DNA of 39,884 nucleotides from the NCBI GenBank assembly GCA_002938035.1, contig PTLH01000006.1, forward strand, positions 1 to 39,884, written 5' to 3'. This document shows positions 10,401 to 18,873 of the stretch, piece by piece. The notes beneath the pieces were generated by a model. It did not search any database, had not been told where the DNA came from, and worked only from the letters and a program-made list of their open reading frames with translations. The DNA is from Alphaproteobacteria bacterium MarineAlpha3_Bin6. Lineage in GTDB: Bacteria; Pseudomonadota; Alphaproteobacteria; Rhodospirillales; UBA2165. How positions within the stretch are numbered: the first letter of the stretch is position 1; each line of letters starts with the position of its first letter. The position numbers and the translations under genes are program-made.

Positions 10401-10666
10401 CCTTGGTTGTGTTTGGCTTCACTTACAATGCGTTTTACGCCTTCCAGTCCCTTAAGTTCTTCCTCCTGTTTTGTCACGATCTCTCGTTCTACTTCCGATG
10501 GTGCCGCACCGCGCCAGTTGGTTTTTATTATGATAACTGGTTGGCGTACATCAGGAGCCATTTGGATTGGGACCTTTTGGAGGGATACCCAACCAAACAG
10601 CACAATCATCAAAACCATTGCTACAACGGCTGTTGGTCTTTCAATGGAGAGACGGATTAAATTCAT
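7448..10666 (-). CDS. RND-type multidrug efflux inner-membrane transporter (AcrB/HAE1-like)
   Basis: 1072 aa; N-terminal MNLIRLSIERPTAVVAMVLMIVLFGWVSLQKVPIQMAPDVRQPVI; GMVVDAAIVVLENIFRLR; GIVVNNAILLVHQ; adaptor gene immediately upstream. Confidence 0.96.
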   Translation of the reverse strand: MNLIRLSIERPTAVVAMVLMIVLFGWVSLQKVPIQMAPDVRQPVIIIKTNWRGAAPSEVEREIVTKQEEELKGLEGVKRIVSEAKHNQGVVTLEFNPGLDFNRTLLLTANRLDRVTGYPEEADEPTISTSGTDDNAIAWFTLTRTKDNERPMGTYGDFLRDVIEGRYERINGVGGVNLYGDNERELQVIIDPAKLAFYRLTIPEVIQRLRAENTAVTGGDVNEGKRRYVVRTDGELNTPSDVRNILLRSEKSTRSGSERSERFEGGFGRVTVGDIATVHVAYKERFARARQLGVPALGFNLTREQGANVLETMKEIRSVTKELAEGPIKQAGLILRQIYDETEYINSSISLVTQNIYYGGALAIIILLLFLRSWRPTIVIAAAIPVSVIGTFVAMAILGRSLNVVSLAGIAFAVGMVVDAAIVVLENIFRLRQSGMSAGEAAYKGTAQVWPAVLVSSLTTVMVFIPILYMELEAGQLFRDIGVAISVSVTLSLLISVTLIPALSNRIFQSESFGSKLRTRIPLLDPFAVGFAAFWSRFAIYVVKNKIQAGVIVFVITLAATIFSWVAMPKIDYLPTGNRNLVIGFVQPPAGYNLDTMDAIMTRVQEKTRKLWSTTLENAGNSVNKVANDIERKIDRFFVVSLRGRAFMAASHVDPSKAHELIPLLQNPAREEPGVLAFVFQPTLWGRSIGSGRGINLDVSGPDLETNYTVARSIFFRLLGKFPPSQGNRIRPKPGLALGEPEIRVIPDRLKLMDNGVSAGELGQTIDAFNDGLRVTEVTFEGKRIDLTLMGPREGKEHTQRINELPIVTRDGRIMPVESLSDIIVTNGPTQIRRIDRYRTVTIQLSPRDNIPLQEAIDTIRDGVVQPMIKKGLPDGVRLRISGSADKLTETWQEITFDLLLAIVIVYLVMAVLFESFIYPLIVMLSVPVAAAGGLMGLAILNMFVDQSLDMLTMMGFIILVGIVVNNAILLVHQTLYHIREEGKQASEAIEEATRNRIRPIFMSTLTSVFGMLPLVIFPGSGSELYRGLGSVVLGGLSLSAVLTMALVPPIMSFTLGLIEKSGKRQEALVEA

Positions 10667-10711
10667 CTTTGTTAACCAATCAAAATGACGACAAACTGAT
10701 TTTAAGTAGGT

Positions 10712-12328
10712 TTATCGAACAACTCTAACTTTACCCCCACCTCCGAGACGTTCATTGCCTCGTACTACTACTTTCTCACCGGCTTTAAGGCCACTTAATA
10801 TTTGGAAACGATCCCCAATCCCCCGTCCTATACGAACACTTCTCATTGAAGCGGTAGCTCCTTTTACCACATAGACAACATTACCATTTGCCCGGCGAAT
10901 TACCGCATCTTTGGAGACAGTGAGAATGGGCCGATCAGAAGTCAGTGATAATTCAACAAGGACGGCCTGATTGTCAGCGAGTGGTTTAGTGGTGGGCTTC
11001 ACTTCGGGTCTCAAACGAACCGGTCGTGTGCGGGTTCGCAAATCTTCTCTGGGGATTATAGCCCGCACAACCGCTGATACCCTGTCACCATCATCAAGTA
11101 TTACACTTGCCAGGGTATTCGTTTTCAATGTGTTGATGCGGGCACTTGGGACGTCGATCTCTATTTCTAATAAGCGGTCGTTTATAAGAGTTACAATAGG
11201 TGCTCCGGTGTTTACATAGGTCCCCACCTCGACGTGTTTCTGAATAATAATACCTTCAAAAGGCGCTCGAATTGTTGCGTCACGAATATCTATATCTATG
11301 CGCTCGAGTGACGCCGAAGCCTCCGCAACCTGGGCATTCTTCTCTAAAACCTGTGCCGTCTTTTCTGATACAAGTCCCTCAAGATCTTCAAAACGCGCAC
11401 GCGAAAAAGCAGCTGACTTAAGTAAACTCTCCATTCTGCTGAATTCCCGTTTTGCATTTTTAAGCGCAGTTTTTTGGACCCGGAGTACAGCATTCTGGCG
11501 GTTTAACAAAGCTACCGCTCTTTTGCGCTCTATGATCAGTCGACCAGCTGCTAATGTTGCTACCATTGAACCTTTTTTTACTCGTTCTCCGACAGCAACA
11601 GAGACGAGGTTAATGGTACCACTTATCCGAGCGGATAATACTCCTGATTGGAGGGCTACAACTCTGCCGACGATTTGATAGGTTTCACTGCTAAGCTTAG
11701 ACACCACATCACCAAGCTTGACTGCTTGAGGTGGTCTACCCCGAGGAGCAGGTTTTTTACCCTGCGACGTTATTTTTTTTGCCGTTTTCAACTTGTCTGG
11801 GTCTTTAATCGCCTTTTCTGGGCATCCAGAACCAGAGAAAAAGCCTTTAATTTCGGCACCATCCAGGCCGCCATTTTTATCGCAATCCATGTCGTCAAAA
11901 TTGGCCGCAAGTGGCCCCCGGGCCTCACTCTCCTGGATTAGTCCGTCTTTATTCGTATCAGAAGCCTTACTCCGCTCCGAAAGAGGGGGGAATTTTGACT
12001 TAGCGAGGGTTGTAGTGGAGGCGGCGGCCGGTTGTTCCTTTGGGCATCCAGACCCGCTGAAGAAACCGCTAATTTCGGCACCATCCAGGCCGCCATTTTT
12101 ATCGCAATCCATGTCGTCGAAATTAGCTGCAAGTGGCCCCCGGGCCTCACTCTCCTGGATCAGTCCATCTTTATTCGTATCTGCCGCCTTCCCCCGCTCT
12201 GAAAGTTCTTTTCCTTGAGCATTAACTGGCTTTGGGGTCATAACTAACATCGATGTTCCGAAAAACAACGTCAATAAAATCACAAAACTAGAATGCAAAG
12301 TTTTCGTTATTTCCACCGTAATTCCCAT
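10712..12328 (-). CDS. RND efflux periplasmic adaptor (membrane fusion protein) with an N-terminal tandem EF-hand module
   Basis: C-terminal two thirds have HlyD/AcrA-type lipoyl, hairpin and beta-barrel regions (RISGTINLVSVAVGERVKKGSMVATLAAG, IRAPFEGIIIQKHVEVGTYVNTGAPIVTLIN). After the signal peptide come two copies of DTNKDGLIQESEARGPLAANFDDMDCDKNGGLDGAEI, giving four EF-hand loops. Confidence 0.93.
   Translation of the reverse strand: MGITVEITKTLHSSFVILLTLFFGTSMLVMTPKPVNAQGKELSERGKAADTNKDGLIQESEARGPLAANFDDMDCDKNGGLDGAEISGFFSGSGCPKEQPAAASTTTLAKSKFPPLSERSKASDTNKDGLIQESEARGPLAANFDDMDCDKNGGLDGAEIKGFFSGSGCPEKAIKDPDKLKTAKKITSQGKKPAPRGRPPQAVKLGDVVSKLSSETYQIVGRVVALQSGVLSARISGTINLVSVAVGERVKKGSMVATLAAGRLIIERKRAVALLNRQNAVLRVQKTALKNAKREFSRMESLLKSAAFSRARFEDLEGLVSEKTAQVLEKNAQVAEASASLERIDIDIRDATIRAPFEGIIIQKHVEVGTYVNTGAPIVTLINDRLLEIEIDVPSARINTLKTNTLASVILDDGDRVSAVVRAIIPREDLRTRTRPVRLRPEVKPTTKPLADNQAVLVELSLTSDRPILTVSKDAVIRRANGNVVYVVKGATASMRSVRIGRGIGDRFQILSGLKAGEKVVVRGNERLGGGGKVRVVR
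11820..11983 (-). repeat. Direct repeat copy A encoding the second EF-hand pair of the adaptor
   Basis: About 164 nt, matching 12042-12205 at a constant 222-bp offset; about 19 differences counted by eye and an exact 48-nt block (11849-11896). Confidence 0.9.
12042..12205 (-). repeat. Direct repeat copy B encoding the first EF-hand pair of the adaptor
   Basis: Matches 11820-11983; exact 48-nt block at 12071-12118. Confidence 0.9.
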
Positions 12329-12537
12329 ACTTCAACTTTCTAGGAGTTGGTTCGTTAAAGATATTCCATTAGATTTTCAAGGTTGCGCCGATTATTCGTA
12401 CGTTAGATTTGAATTTACAGATCACCTTTGAAATTCTTACACTGCTAATTTTTAAAACTTGGTTCTATTGACTAGCTACGTACGAAAAGCTTCGGAGTTT
12501 AAGCATACTAGGTTTCAACAGTAAAACCCTGGATTGC

Positions 12538-13263
12538 CTATTTTGGGTTGACCGCCGTTACTATTTCTCCATTAACCGCATATGAAGGGAGGGTCATCTT
12601 AACAATTTGATCAGCAATATGTTCCGGCGTTTTTAGTGTCATAGGGTCTTCTCCCGGAAAGGCTTCTGCGCGCATACGTGTGCGAGTGCCACCAGGATTA
12701 AATAAATTGACGTTTATATTAGTTTTTTCCACTTCATGTGCGTAAGTTTTAACCAGCATTTCTAAGCCTGCCTTGCTGACAGCATAGACACCCCAATAGG
12801 CACGGGAACGATGACCTGCTGTTGATGTAATAAAAACAGCTCGACCCGAACTAGATTGACGGAGTAAAGGGTCAAGGCTTCTGATCAGCCACCAGTTGGC
12901 GGTAAGATTGACGTCCATTGTTTGCTGCCAGACTTTAGGGTCAATATGGTTAATAGGCCCAAGAGTGCCTAAAAGGCCTGCATTTCCGATTAAAATATCC
13001 AGTTTTTTATAGCGCTCAAATAGAGCAGAACCTAATTGGTTAATTTTAACCCCTTGAGACAAGTCCAGTGGGGTCAAAGTCGCGGTACCTCCGATCGAGC
13101 GGATTTTGTCATCGACTTCTTCGAGGCCAGCTTTAGTGCGGGCGACAAGTATTAAGTGTGCGCCAAGTTCAGCAAGCCGGACGGAGACGGCTGCCCCAAT
13201 CCCCCGCGAAGCCCCTGTCACTAGCGCGACGCGGTCTTTCAATGGTTTGCTGTTTTCTGTCAT
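12538..13263 (-). CDS. Short-chain dehydrogenase/reductase (SDR) family oxidoreductase
   Basis: TGASRGIGAAVS nucleotide-binding motif, NAGLLG, YAVSKAG catalytic YxxxK; located downstream of purF. Confidence 0.93.
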   Translation of the reverse strand: MTENSKPLKDRVALVTGASRGIGAAVSVRLAELGAHLILVARTKAGLEEVDDKIRSIGGTATLTPLDLSQGVKINQLGSALFERYKKLDILIGNAGLLGTLGPINHIDPKVWQQTMDVNLTANWWLIRSLDPLLRQSSSGRAVFITSTAGHRSRAYWGVYAVSKAGLEMLVKTYAHEVEKTNINVNLFNPGGTRTRMRAEAFPGEDPMTLKTPEHIADQIVKMTLPSYAVNGEIVTAVNPK

Positions 13264-14729
13264 ACTTGTTCGGTTAAAAGCGAGAGTTGAGCAGGTAAGG
13301 GGCCACCGTTTCGGTCAGTCAATTCTATAGGATATTCACCAGAGAAACAGGCGTCACAGTATTGTGGATTTTCAGGGTTTCTATCAGTTTCTCCGATGGC
13401 TCTATAAAGCCCCCGCATTGAAATGAAAGCAAGGCTATCGACACCGAAATGTTTTGCCATTAAATCGATATCCATTCTTGATGCTAAAAGCTGTTCAGGC
13501 TCTGGAGTATCAATACCGTAATAGCATGAGTGGGTTGTTGGTGGACTTGAGATTCGCATATGGATTTCTTTTGCGCCTGCGGCTCGAACCATTGCTACGA
13601 TTTTTTCTGATGTAGTTCCCCTCACGATAGAATCATCCACTAAGATGACACGCTTTCCTTCGATGTACCCGCGGTTTGCATTGTGTTTTAGACGTACACC
13701 GAGATGTCGGATTTGGTCCGTTGGTTCAATAAAAGTGCGGCCCACATAATGATTCCGTGTAATGCCAAGTTCGAAATTGATGTTGCTTTGTTCTGCATAT
13801 CCGAGTGCTGCAGGGACCCCGGAATCTGGCACTGGAACGATTATATCTGCGTCCACATGGCTCTCTTTTGCTAGTTCTGCGCCAATACATTTTCGCACGT
13901 CGTAAACGTTGCGGCCTTCAACCTGGCTGTCAGGCCGGGCAAAATAAATATATTCGAATATGCAGAAACGCTTATTTTTCTTGTTAAATGGCTTTATACT
14001 GCGTATGCCCTTTGCCGAAATGACAACAATTTCGCCGGGTTCTACGTCACGTATGTATTCGGCTCCGATAATATCTAGTGCACAGGTCTCAGAACAAAGG
14101 ATATTAGCACGATCTATCCGGCCCAGAACCAACGGGCGAACACCTAGCGGGTCCCTCAAACCGATCAACGCATCTTCCGTCATTGCGACTAAAGAATATG
14201 CTCCCTGTATTTGATTTAAAGCATCTATCATCCTGTCTAAAACGTCGGAGAATTGGCTAATCGCGATTTGATGAACAATAATCTCTGTATCTAAGGTGGA
14301 CTGGAAAATGCAACCGCGTTTCACTAATACTTTGCGGAGAGCGCGGGCGTTAGTAATGTTTCCATTATGTCCAATAGCGAGACCGCCAAAATCAAATTCA
14401 GCAAATAACGGTTGAACATTTCGTAGAGTAGTTTCACCTGTTGTAGAGTATCTGTTATGTCCGATTGCTACCTCGCCGGGTAAGCGTTCCATCACTTTCT
14501 CGGAACTAAAGTTGTCCCCAACTAGTCCCAGTGATCTGTGCGCGTTGAAGTGCGTACCATCATAACTAACTATTCCAGCAGATTCCTGACCACGGTGTTG
14601 GAGGGCATGAAGGCCCAGGGCGGTGTGTGCGGCGGCATCCTTATGGCCGAAAACACCAAAAACACCGCATTCATCGTGAAACTTATCTTCTTCCAAATCA
14701 TTTGGATGTAATGGATGTGTTGTAATCAT
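13260..14729 (-). CDS. purF: Amidophosphoribosyltransferase (start trimmed from the ORF track to MITTHPLHPNDLEEDKFHDECGVFG)
   Basis: CGVFGVFGHKDAA N-terminal nucleophile Cys, HRGQESAGI, VILVDDSIVRGTT PRTase motif. Confidence 0.97.
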   Translation of the reverse strand: MITTHPLHPNDLEEDKFHDECGVFGVFGHKDAAAHTALGLHALQHRGQESAGIVSYDGTHFNAHRSLGLVGDNFSSEKVMERLPGEVAIGHNRYSTTGETTLRNVQPLFAEFDFGGLAIGHNGNITNARALRKVLVKRGCIFQSTLDTEIIVHQIAISQFSDVLDRMIDALNQIQGAYSLVAMTEDALIGLRDPLGVRPLVLGRIDRANILCSETCALDIIGAEYIRDVEPGEIVVISAKGIRSIKPFNKKNKRFCIFEYIYFARPDSQVEGRNVYDVRKCIGAELAKESHVDADIIVPVPDSGVPAALGYAEQSNINFELGITRNHYVGRTFIEPTDQIRHLGVRLKHNANRGYIEGKRVILVDDSIVRGTTSEKIVAMVRAAGAKEIHMRISSPPTTHSCYYGIDTPEPEQLLASRMDIDLMAKHFGVDSLAFISMRGLYRAIGETDRNPENPQYCDACFSGEYPIELTDRNGGPLPAQLSLLTEQV

Positions 14730-14742
14730 AAAACGTGTAATT

Positions 14743-15426
14743 TCACTGTGATCTATTATTGAAAAGGTCAATAGCACGTTCCAAATTATTGCGCTCTTTT
14801 TTATCATACCCGGCGCGATCTTCATTCAAGGAGTTTAAAGGATCTGGACGGACCAGACGGTCATAGACACCTTTTTCTAAAACCTTCTTCGCTTGGTCGG
14901 CGGTTCGTTCAATAGATCCAGTGCCAAGATGTTCAAGGTTTTTTGGTAGTGCTTCGCTTAAAAAACGAGCACTAGCGATAACGATGGGCAAAGATTTTGC
15001 CTCCTTAACAATCTCCAGTCTTTTGTCTCCCGGCAATATGTTTTCCATAATCAAAAACGCACCAGTTAGCAAGAATACGGAAGTTGCTGTACCAGCCACC
15101 ATGCCTAGGGACCGGTCGAGAGCATTTAAACGACTATCTCTTACCCATCCACCGACTAATGAACTTAGTAAAAATAGTGCAATTAGTGTCAAAAGGAAAA
15201 TAGTTACCCCAGTGCATAAGTCTGCGAAAAACTTATCTTCTATATGTTGCCTAGCGAAGTACCGAACTGACGGTAGACCAAACAGGGTAGCAAGACCGGC
15301 TCCCGACCAGGAAGCAACGAAAAGTCCGGCTCTGACGAAGCCTAGAGCCAGACCAATCAAGCTTCCCATTAAGAGAACAATTAGTGCACCAATGTCCAAG
15401 AGGTTTATCGATAGATTTTCAAGCAT
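14743..15426 (-). CDS. cvpA: CvpA family membrane protein (start trimmed to MLENLSINLLDIGALIV)
   Basis: Four hydrophobic segments, LNALDRSLGMVAGTATSVF; adjacent to purF as is typical. Confidence 0.88.
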   Translation of the reverse strand: MLENLSINLLDIGALIVLLMGSLIGLALGFVRAGLFVASWSGAGLATLFGLPSVRYFARQHIEDKFFADLCTGVTIFLLTLIALFLLSSLVGGWVRDSRLNALDRSLGMVAGTATSVFLLTGAFLIMENILPGDKRLEIVKEAKSLPIVIASARFLSEALPKNLEHLGTGSIERTADQAKKVLEKGVYDRLVRPDPLNSLNEDRAGYDKKERNNLERAIDLFNNRSQ

Positions 15427-15433
15427 AATAAAT

Positions 15434-16864
15434 TTACAGTTGTTTATCCACTGTTTGGAGGTTTGATATGGAAGGTTTAGGGCGTAATAGATCCAAGAGC
15501 TCATTTAAAGTAGACAATTCTATAACCTTAATTCCTTTTTTAATCGAAGTAGCGGAATTCCTACTGCCGTCATTATAAGGGAGGCTTGGCGTAATTGCTC
15601 GGGCAAACCCCAGTTTTGCTGCTTCCTTTAGGCGCGATTCATACCGGCTAACGGCCCGTATTTCGCCGGAAAGCCCAATTTCTCCAAAAATTATTGCATC
15701 ATGTAGGAAGGGAACATTGCTCAGTGAGGATACCAAAGCAGCCGCGACAGCGAGGTCGGCGGCAGGTTCTGTTATTCGTAAGCCTCCTGCCACATTAAGG
15801 TAAACGTCCTGTGTGCTAAAAGAGAGATCACAACGTGCTTCAAAAACGGCTAGGATCATGTTTAGGCGACCAGTATCCCAACCGACTACAGCACGTCTAG
15901 GCGTTCCAAACGACGTCGGTGCCGTTAGAGCCTGAATTTCTAACAGCATGGGTCGGCTTCCTTCGTTTCCAGCAAAAACACATGAGCCACTGATTTCTCG
16001 GCCGCGGTCTGACAAAAACAGGGCTGACGGGTTCGAGACTTCAGCAAGTCCTGTATCCATCATTTCAAAAATACCATTTTCATCTACTGCACCAAAACGA
16101 TTTTTAACCGCCCTTAAGATCCGAAACTTATGGCCTCGCTCACCTTCAAAATATAAAACCGTATCTACCATATGCTCCAAGATTTTTGGTCCAGCAATCA
16201 TTCCTTCTTTAGTGATATGGCCGATTAGAAATAATGTGAACCCTTTGCGTTTGGCAAGGCGGATTAATTCTTGGGCTGACGCCCTAACTTGGGCAACCGA
16301 GCCGGGCGCAGAATCTAAGTTGTCAACATATAGGGTTTGGATAGAGTCGACTACTACTACTTGGGCATTCTGTGTGCCTTCGAGTGTGGTGGAAATATCA
16401 CGAACATTAGTGGCGGTAGCCAGTTCCACTGTGGCATCAGATAATCCCAAGCGGTGCGCCCGCAGACGCACCTGATCGATGGCTTCCTCGCCTGAAATAT
16501 ATATAGAGCGGGCTGTTCGATCTTTATTTGCGAAGGCGGCTGCTACTTGCAATAGTAAGGTTGATTTGCCTATTCCAGGATCCCCGCCAACTAACAACGT
16601 CGCACCGGGAACTAGCCCCCCTCCGCAAACCCTATCAAATTCAGTGATACCAGTTGGAATTCGGTATGTCTTTTTCTCTGACCCTTTTAAGCCAACAAAT
16701 TCTATCTTTTGACCATTACCCTGGCTCAATCCTTTTGGACTTCGTTCATTCGTATGTTCTTCAATGAGAGTATTCCATGCTCCGCATTTATCACACTGCC
16801 CTGCCCACTTGGATTGGGTAATACCACATTCTCGGCAGATAAATTGGGAACTGTTCATTGCCAT
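15434..16864 (-). CDS. radA: DNA repair protein RadA (start trimmed to MAMNSSQF; MNSSQF at 16858 is also possible)
   Basis: Zinc finger CRECGITQSKWAGQCDKCGAW, Walker A GGDPGIGKSTLLLQ, KNRFG motif, Lon-like C-terminal domain. Confidence 0.96.
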   Translation of the reverse strand: MAMNSSQFICRECGITQSKWAGQCDKCGAWNTLIEEHTNERSPKGLSQGNGQKIEFVGLKGSEKKTYRIPTGITEFDRVCGGGLVPGATLLVGGDPGIGKSTLLLQVAAAFANKDRTARSIYISGEEAIDQVRLRAHRLGLSDATVELATATNVRDISTTLEGTQNAQVVVVDSIQTLYVDNLDSAPGSVAQVRASAQELIRLAKRKGFTLFLIGHITKEGMIAGPKILEHMVDTVLYFEGERGHKFRILRAVKNRFGAVDENGIFEMMDTGLAEVSNPSALFLSDRGREISGSCVFAGNEGSRPMLLEIQALTAPTSFGTPRRAVVGWDTGRLNMILAVFEARCDLSFSTQDVYLNVAGGLRITEPAADLAVAAALVSSLSNVPFLHDAIIFGEIGLSGEIRAVSRYESRLKEAAKLGFARAITPSLPYNDGSRNSATSIKKGIKVIELSTLNELLDLLRPKPSISNLQTVDKQL

Positions 16865-17120
16865 CAGTTTCGCAAATTCATCTGTCCGCGACCACCACTG
16901 CATCTATGAATGTATTGATCCACCTGACCACTCCCATTATTGGCAATGTAAACGGACGAGGGAAATATCCATTTCAATAATTTTCCAGACGTCAATCTGA
17001 TGGCGATATAGCGGCATTACTGCCTGCAACATAGTTCGGGATGCAAAATTAGTAATCCGATTAATATCGGCAGGAACTGCAAATGAGATAGAGCCAATTG
17101 GTCTTATAAAGATCAAGTGC

Positions 17121-18227
17121 TTAATGACCTCCGATATATTCACGGTGAAACCGTTGGCCAAGACGTGTCAGAAACTCGTAGTCGATCGTACCTGCAGAAA
17201 GGGCAATTTGATCGATAGTTTGACTAGGGCCAATGAAGTCCACAAACGCACCAACCTGGGTTAGATGAGTAGGCACTGAAGTGACATCCACGGTAGTTAA
17301 ATCCATCGATATGCGCCCTACCACCTGGATCTCATAGGTCTCGATCCAAGCCTTCCCAGTGTTGCTTAGGGAGCGCAGGTAACCATCCCCATACCCAATT
17401 GCTACGGTCGCAATGCGCATCTTTCCGGGTACCTTGTAGGTGGCACCATAGCCAACGACCTGTGGAGTGTCAACGGAACGAACTTGCAGTATTTTTGCTC
17501 GTAAGCGTATGACTTGCGCCATAGGATTGGGCTTGCCCGGCAATGGATTCCCGCCATATAAAGCAATCCCAGGGCGTACTAACTCAAAATGGTAATTAGT
17601 CCCCAAAAATATTCCTGAAGATGCCGCCAGACTGAAGCGTTTTGACTTGAAGAGTTTTGTGATTGCTTGAAACTTATTTAACTGCTCTAGGTTCATCTGA
17701 TGGTCAGAGTTGTCGGCGTTAGAAAGGTGGCTTAACACCAAATCCAGCTTAATTGTATTTGAATAAAGAGGCGTCTGTAAAAATTTTTCAACCTCATTGG
17801 GGGGTAATCCCAGTCTTGACATGCCCGTATCAATGTGGAGGTCAGCGACAAGAGTTGTTTGCATGTTTTGCGCATGTTTATGCCAAAGGTTGACTTGTTC
17901 GAGACTATTGAGAACTGGACGTAATCTATGTTCGATCATTACCTTAGGCCAACCAGGTAGAATACCATTAAAAACGTGAATTTCAGCATGTGGTAGAATT
18001 GAACGCAATTGGACCGCTTCATCTAACGTTGCGACGAAAAAAATATTACAACCTGAATTTTGAAGTAATGGAGCAATCTTATCGGCTCCTAATCCGTACG
18101 CATTTGCTTTTACAACAGCTGCGACTTTGGTTGGATTGGCTGTCTCTCTAAGTATCCGATAGTTGTCCGCTATGGCGTCGAGATCGATAGTCAGAATGGA
18201 GCCACGTAAGCAATTTTGGAATGCCAT
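17121..18227 (-). CDS. alr: Alanine racemase
   Basis: PLP lysine motif VVKANAYGLG, HIDTGMSRLG, GRISMDLTTVDVT. Confidence 0.96.
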   Translation of the reverse strand: MAFQNCLRGSILTIDLDAIADNYRILRETANPTKVAAVVKANAYGLGADKIAPLLQNSGCNIFFVATLDEAVQLRSILPHAEIHVFNGILPGWPKVMIEHRLRPVLNSLEQVNLWHKHAQNMQTTLVADLHIDTGMSRLGLPPNEVEKFLQTPLYSNTIKLDLVLSHLSNADNSDHQMNLEQLNKFQAITKLFKSKRFSLAASSGIFLGTNYHFELVRPGIALYGGNPLPGKPNPMAQVIRLRAKILQVRSVDTPQVVGYGATYKVPGKMRIATVAIGYGDGYLRSLSNTGKAWIETYEIQVVGRISMDLTTVDVTSVPTHLTQVGAFVDFIGPSQTIDQIALSAGTIDYEFLTRLGQRFHREYIGGH

Positions 18228-18485
18228 GTTAGTTTATTATATCTAATTCTCAGAATTTCACGTGTCATTATAGCGATATTTGGAAAATAAGCAGCAAACG
18301 AGGCTACTAAATATCAATTTAAAGACGTTAAAAAAGTGCTATTTTACATTTGACGTCTCACGCGATTAGCAGATACGAATAATGGAAAAGGTATAAGGTA
18401 GACTTTAGAGCCGATACGTAAAAGAAGCTAAATTTTTGAAGAAGTTTTTCAGATAGGGAGAACCAAACGTACTGAAGCGCTAAAG

Positions 18486-18725
18486 ATGGTGAGTATGCTG
18501 TATAAGAAATTTGGCTTCACGACAGGAAGGTTGAGAGAGGTTTTGGCTGATAAAAGATTGAACAAGATCATTTCTCATGGCAAGAAAAGTATAAGTTTAA
18601 TGTTTTTTCTTCGATTGCAAAATCAAGCATTTGCGCGAGGATTCAATTGGCTGCGCGTTGCGGCTGAAATGGGCCAATTCAAATTGACCGAGGCTAAGGG
18701 TTTGATTGGGAGGGGGTTGGTTTGA
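18486..18725 (+). CDS. Hypothetical 79-aa ORF in the alr/RND-exporter intergenic region
   Basis: ATG-started ORF MVSMLYKKFGFTTGRLREVLADKRLNKII...; no recognised domain and no convincing RBS. Confidence 0.25.
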   Translation: MVSMLYKKFGFTTGRLREVLADKRLNKIISHGKKSISLMFFLRLQNQAFARGFNWLRVAAEMGQFKLTEAKGLIGRGLV

Positions 18726-18748
18726 TCAATATTACTTTTTTCTATAAT
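18722..18748 (+). promoter_or_regulatory. Possible sigma70-type promoter for the RND exporter
   Basis: TTGATC (18722-18727) and TATAAT (18743-18748) with a short 15-bp spacer, about 125 bp upstream of the CDS. Confidence 0.3.
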
Positions 18749-18873
18749 CGGTCAGGCAGCTATCCCGTCCTGGCGTCTGAAATTGGACGTCACTTCTCTG
18801 GGAAAAGTTCACATAAAAAGGGCTGGTACTGTTGTTCTCCTAGCTGATCAAATTTGCTTAAAGAGGTAACTCC

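Noticed and set aside
11793-12218. 141-aa plus-strand ORF containing the repeated sequence
   Set aside because: Its internal repetition is just the antisense reading of the EF-hand duplication in the adaptor gene.
15948-16475. 175-aa plus-strand ORF over radA
   Set aside because: Antisense shadow ORF; radA motifs are clear on the other strand.
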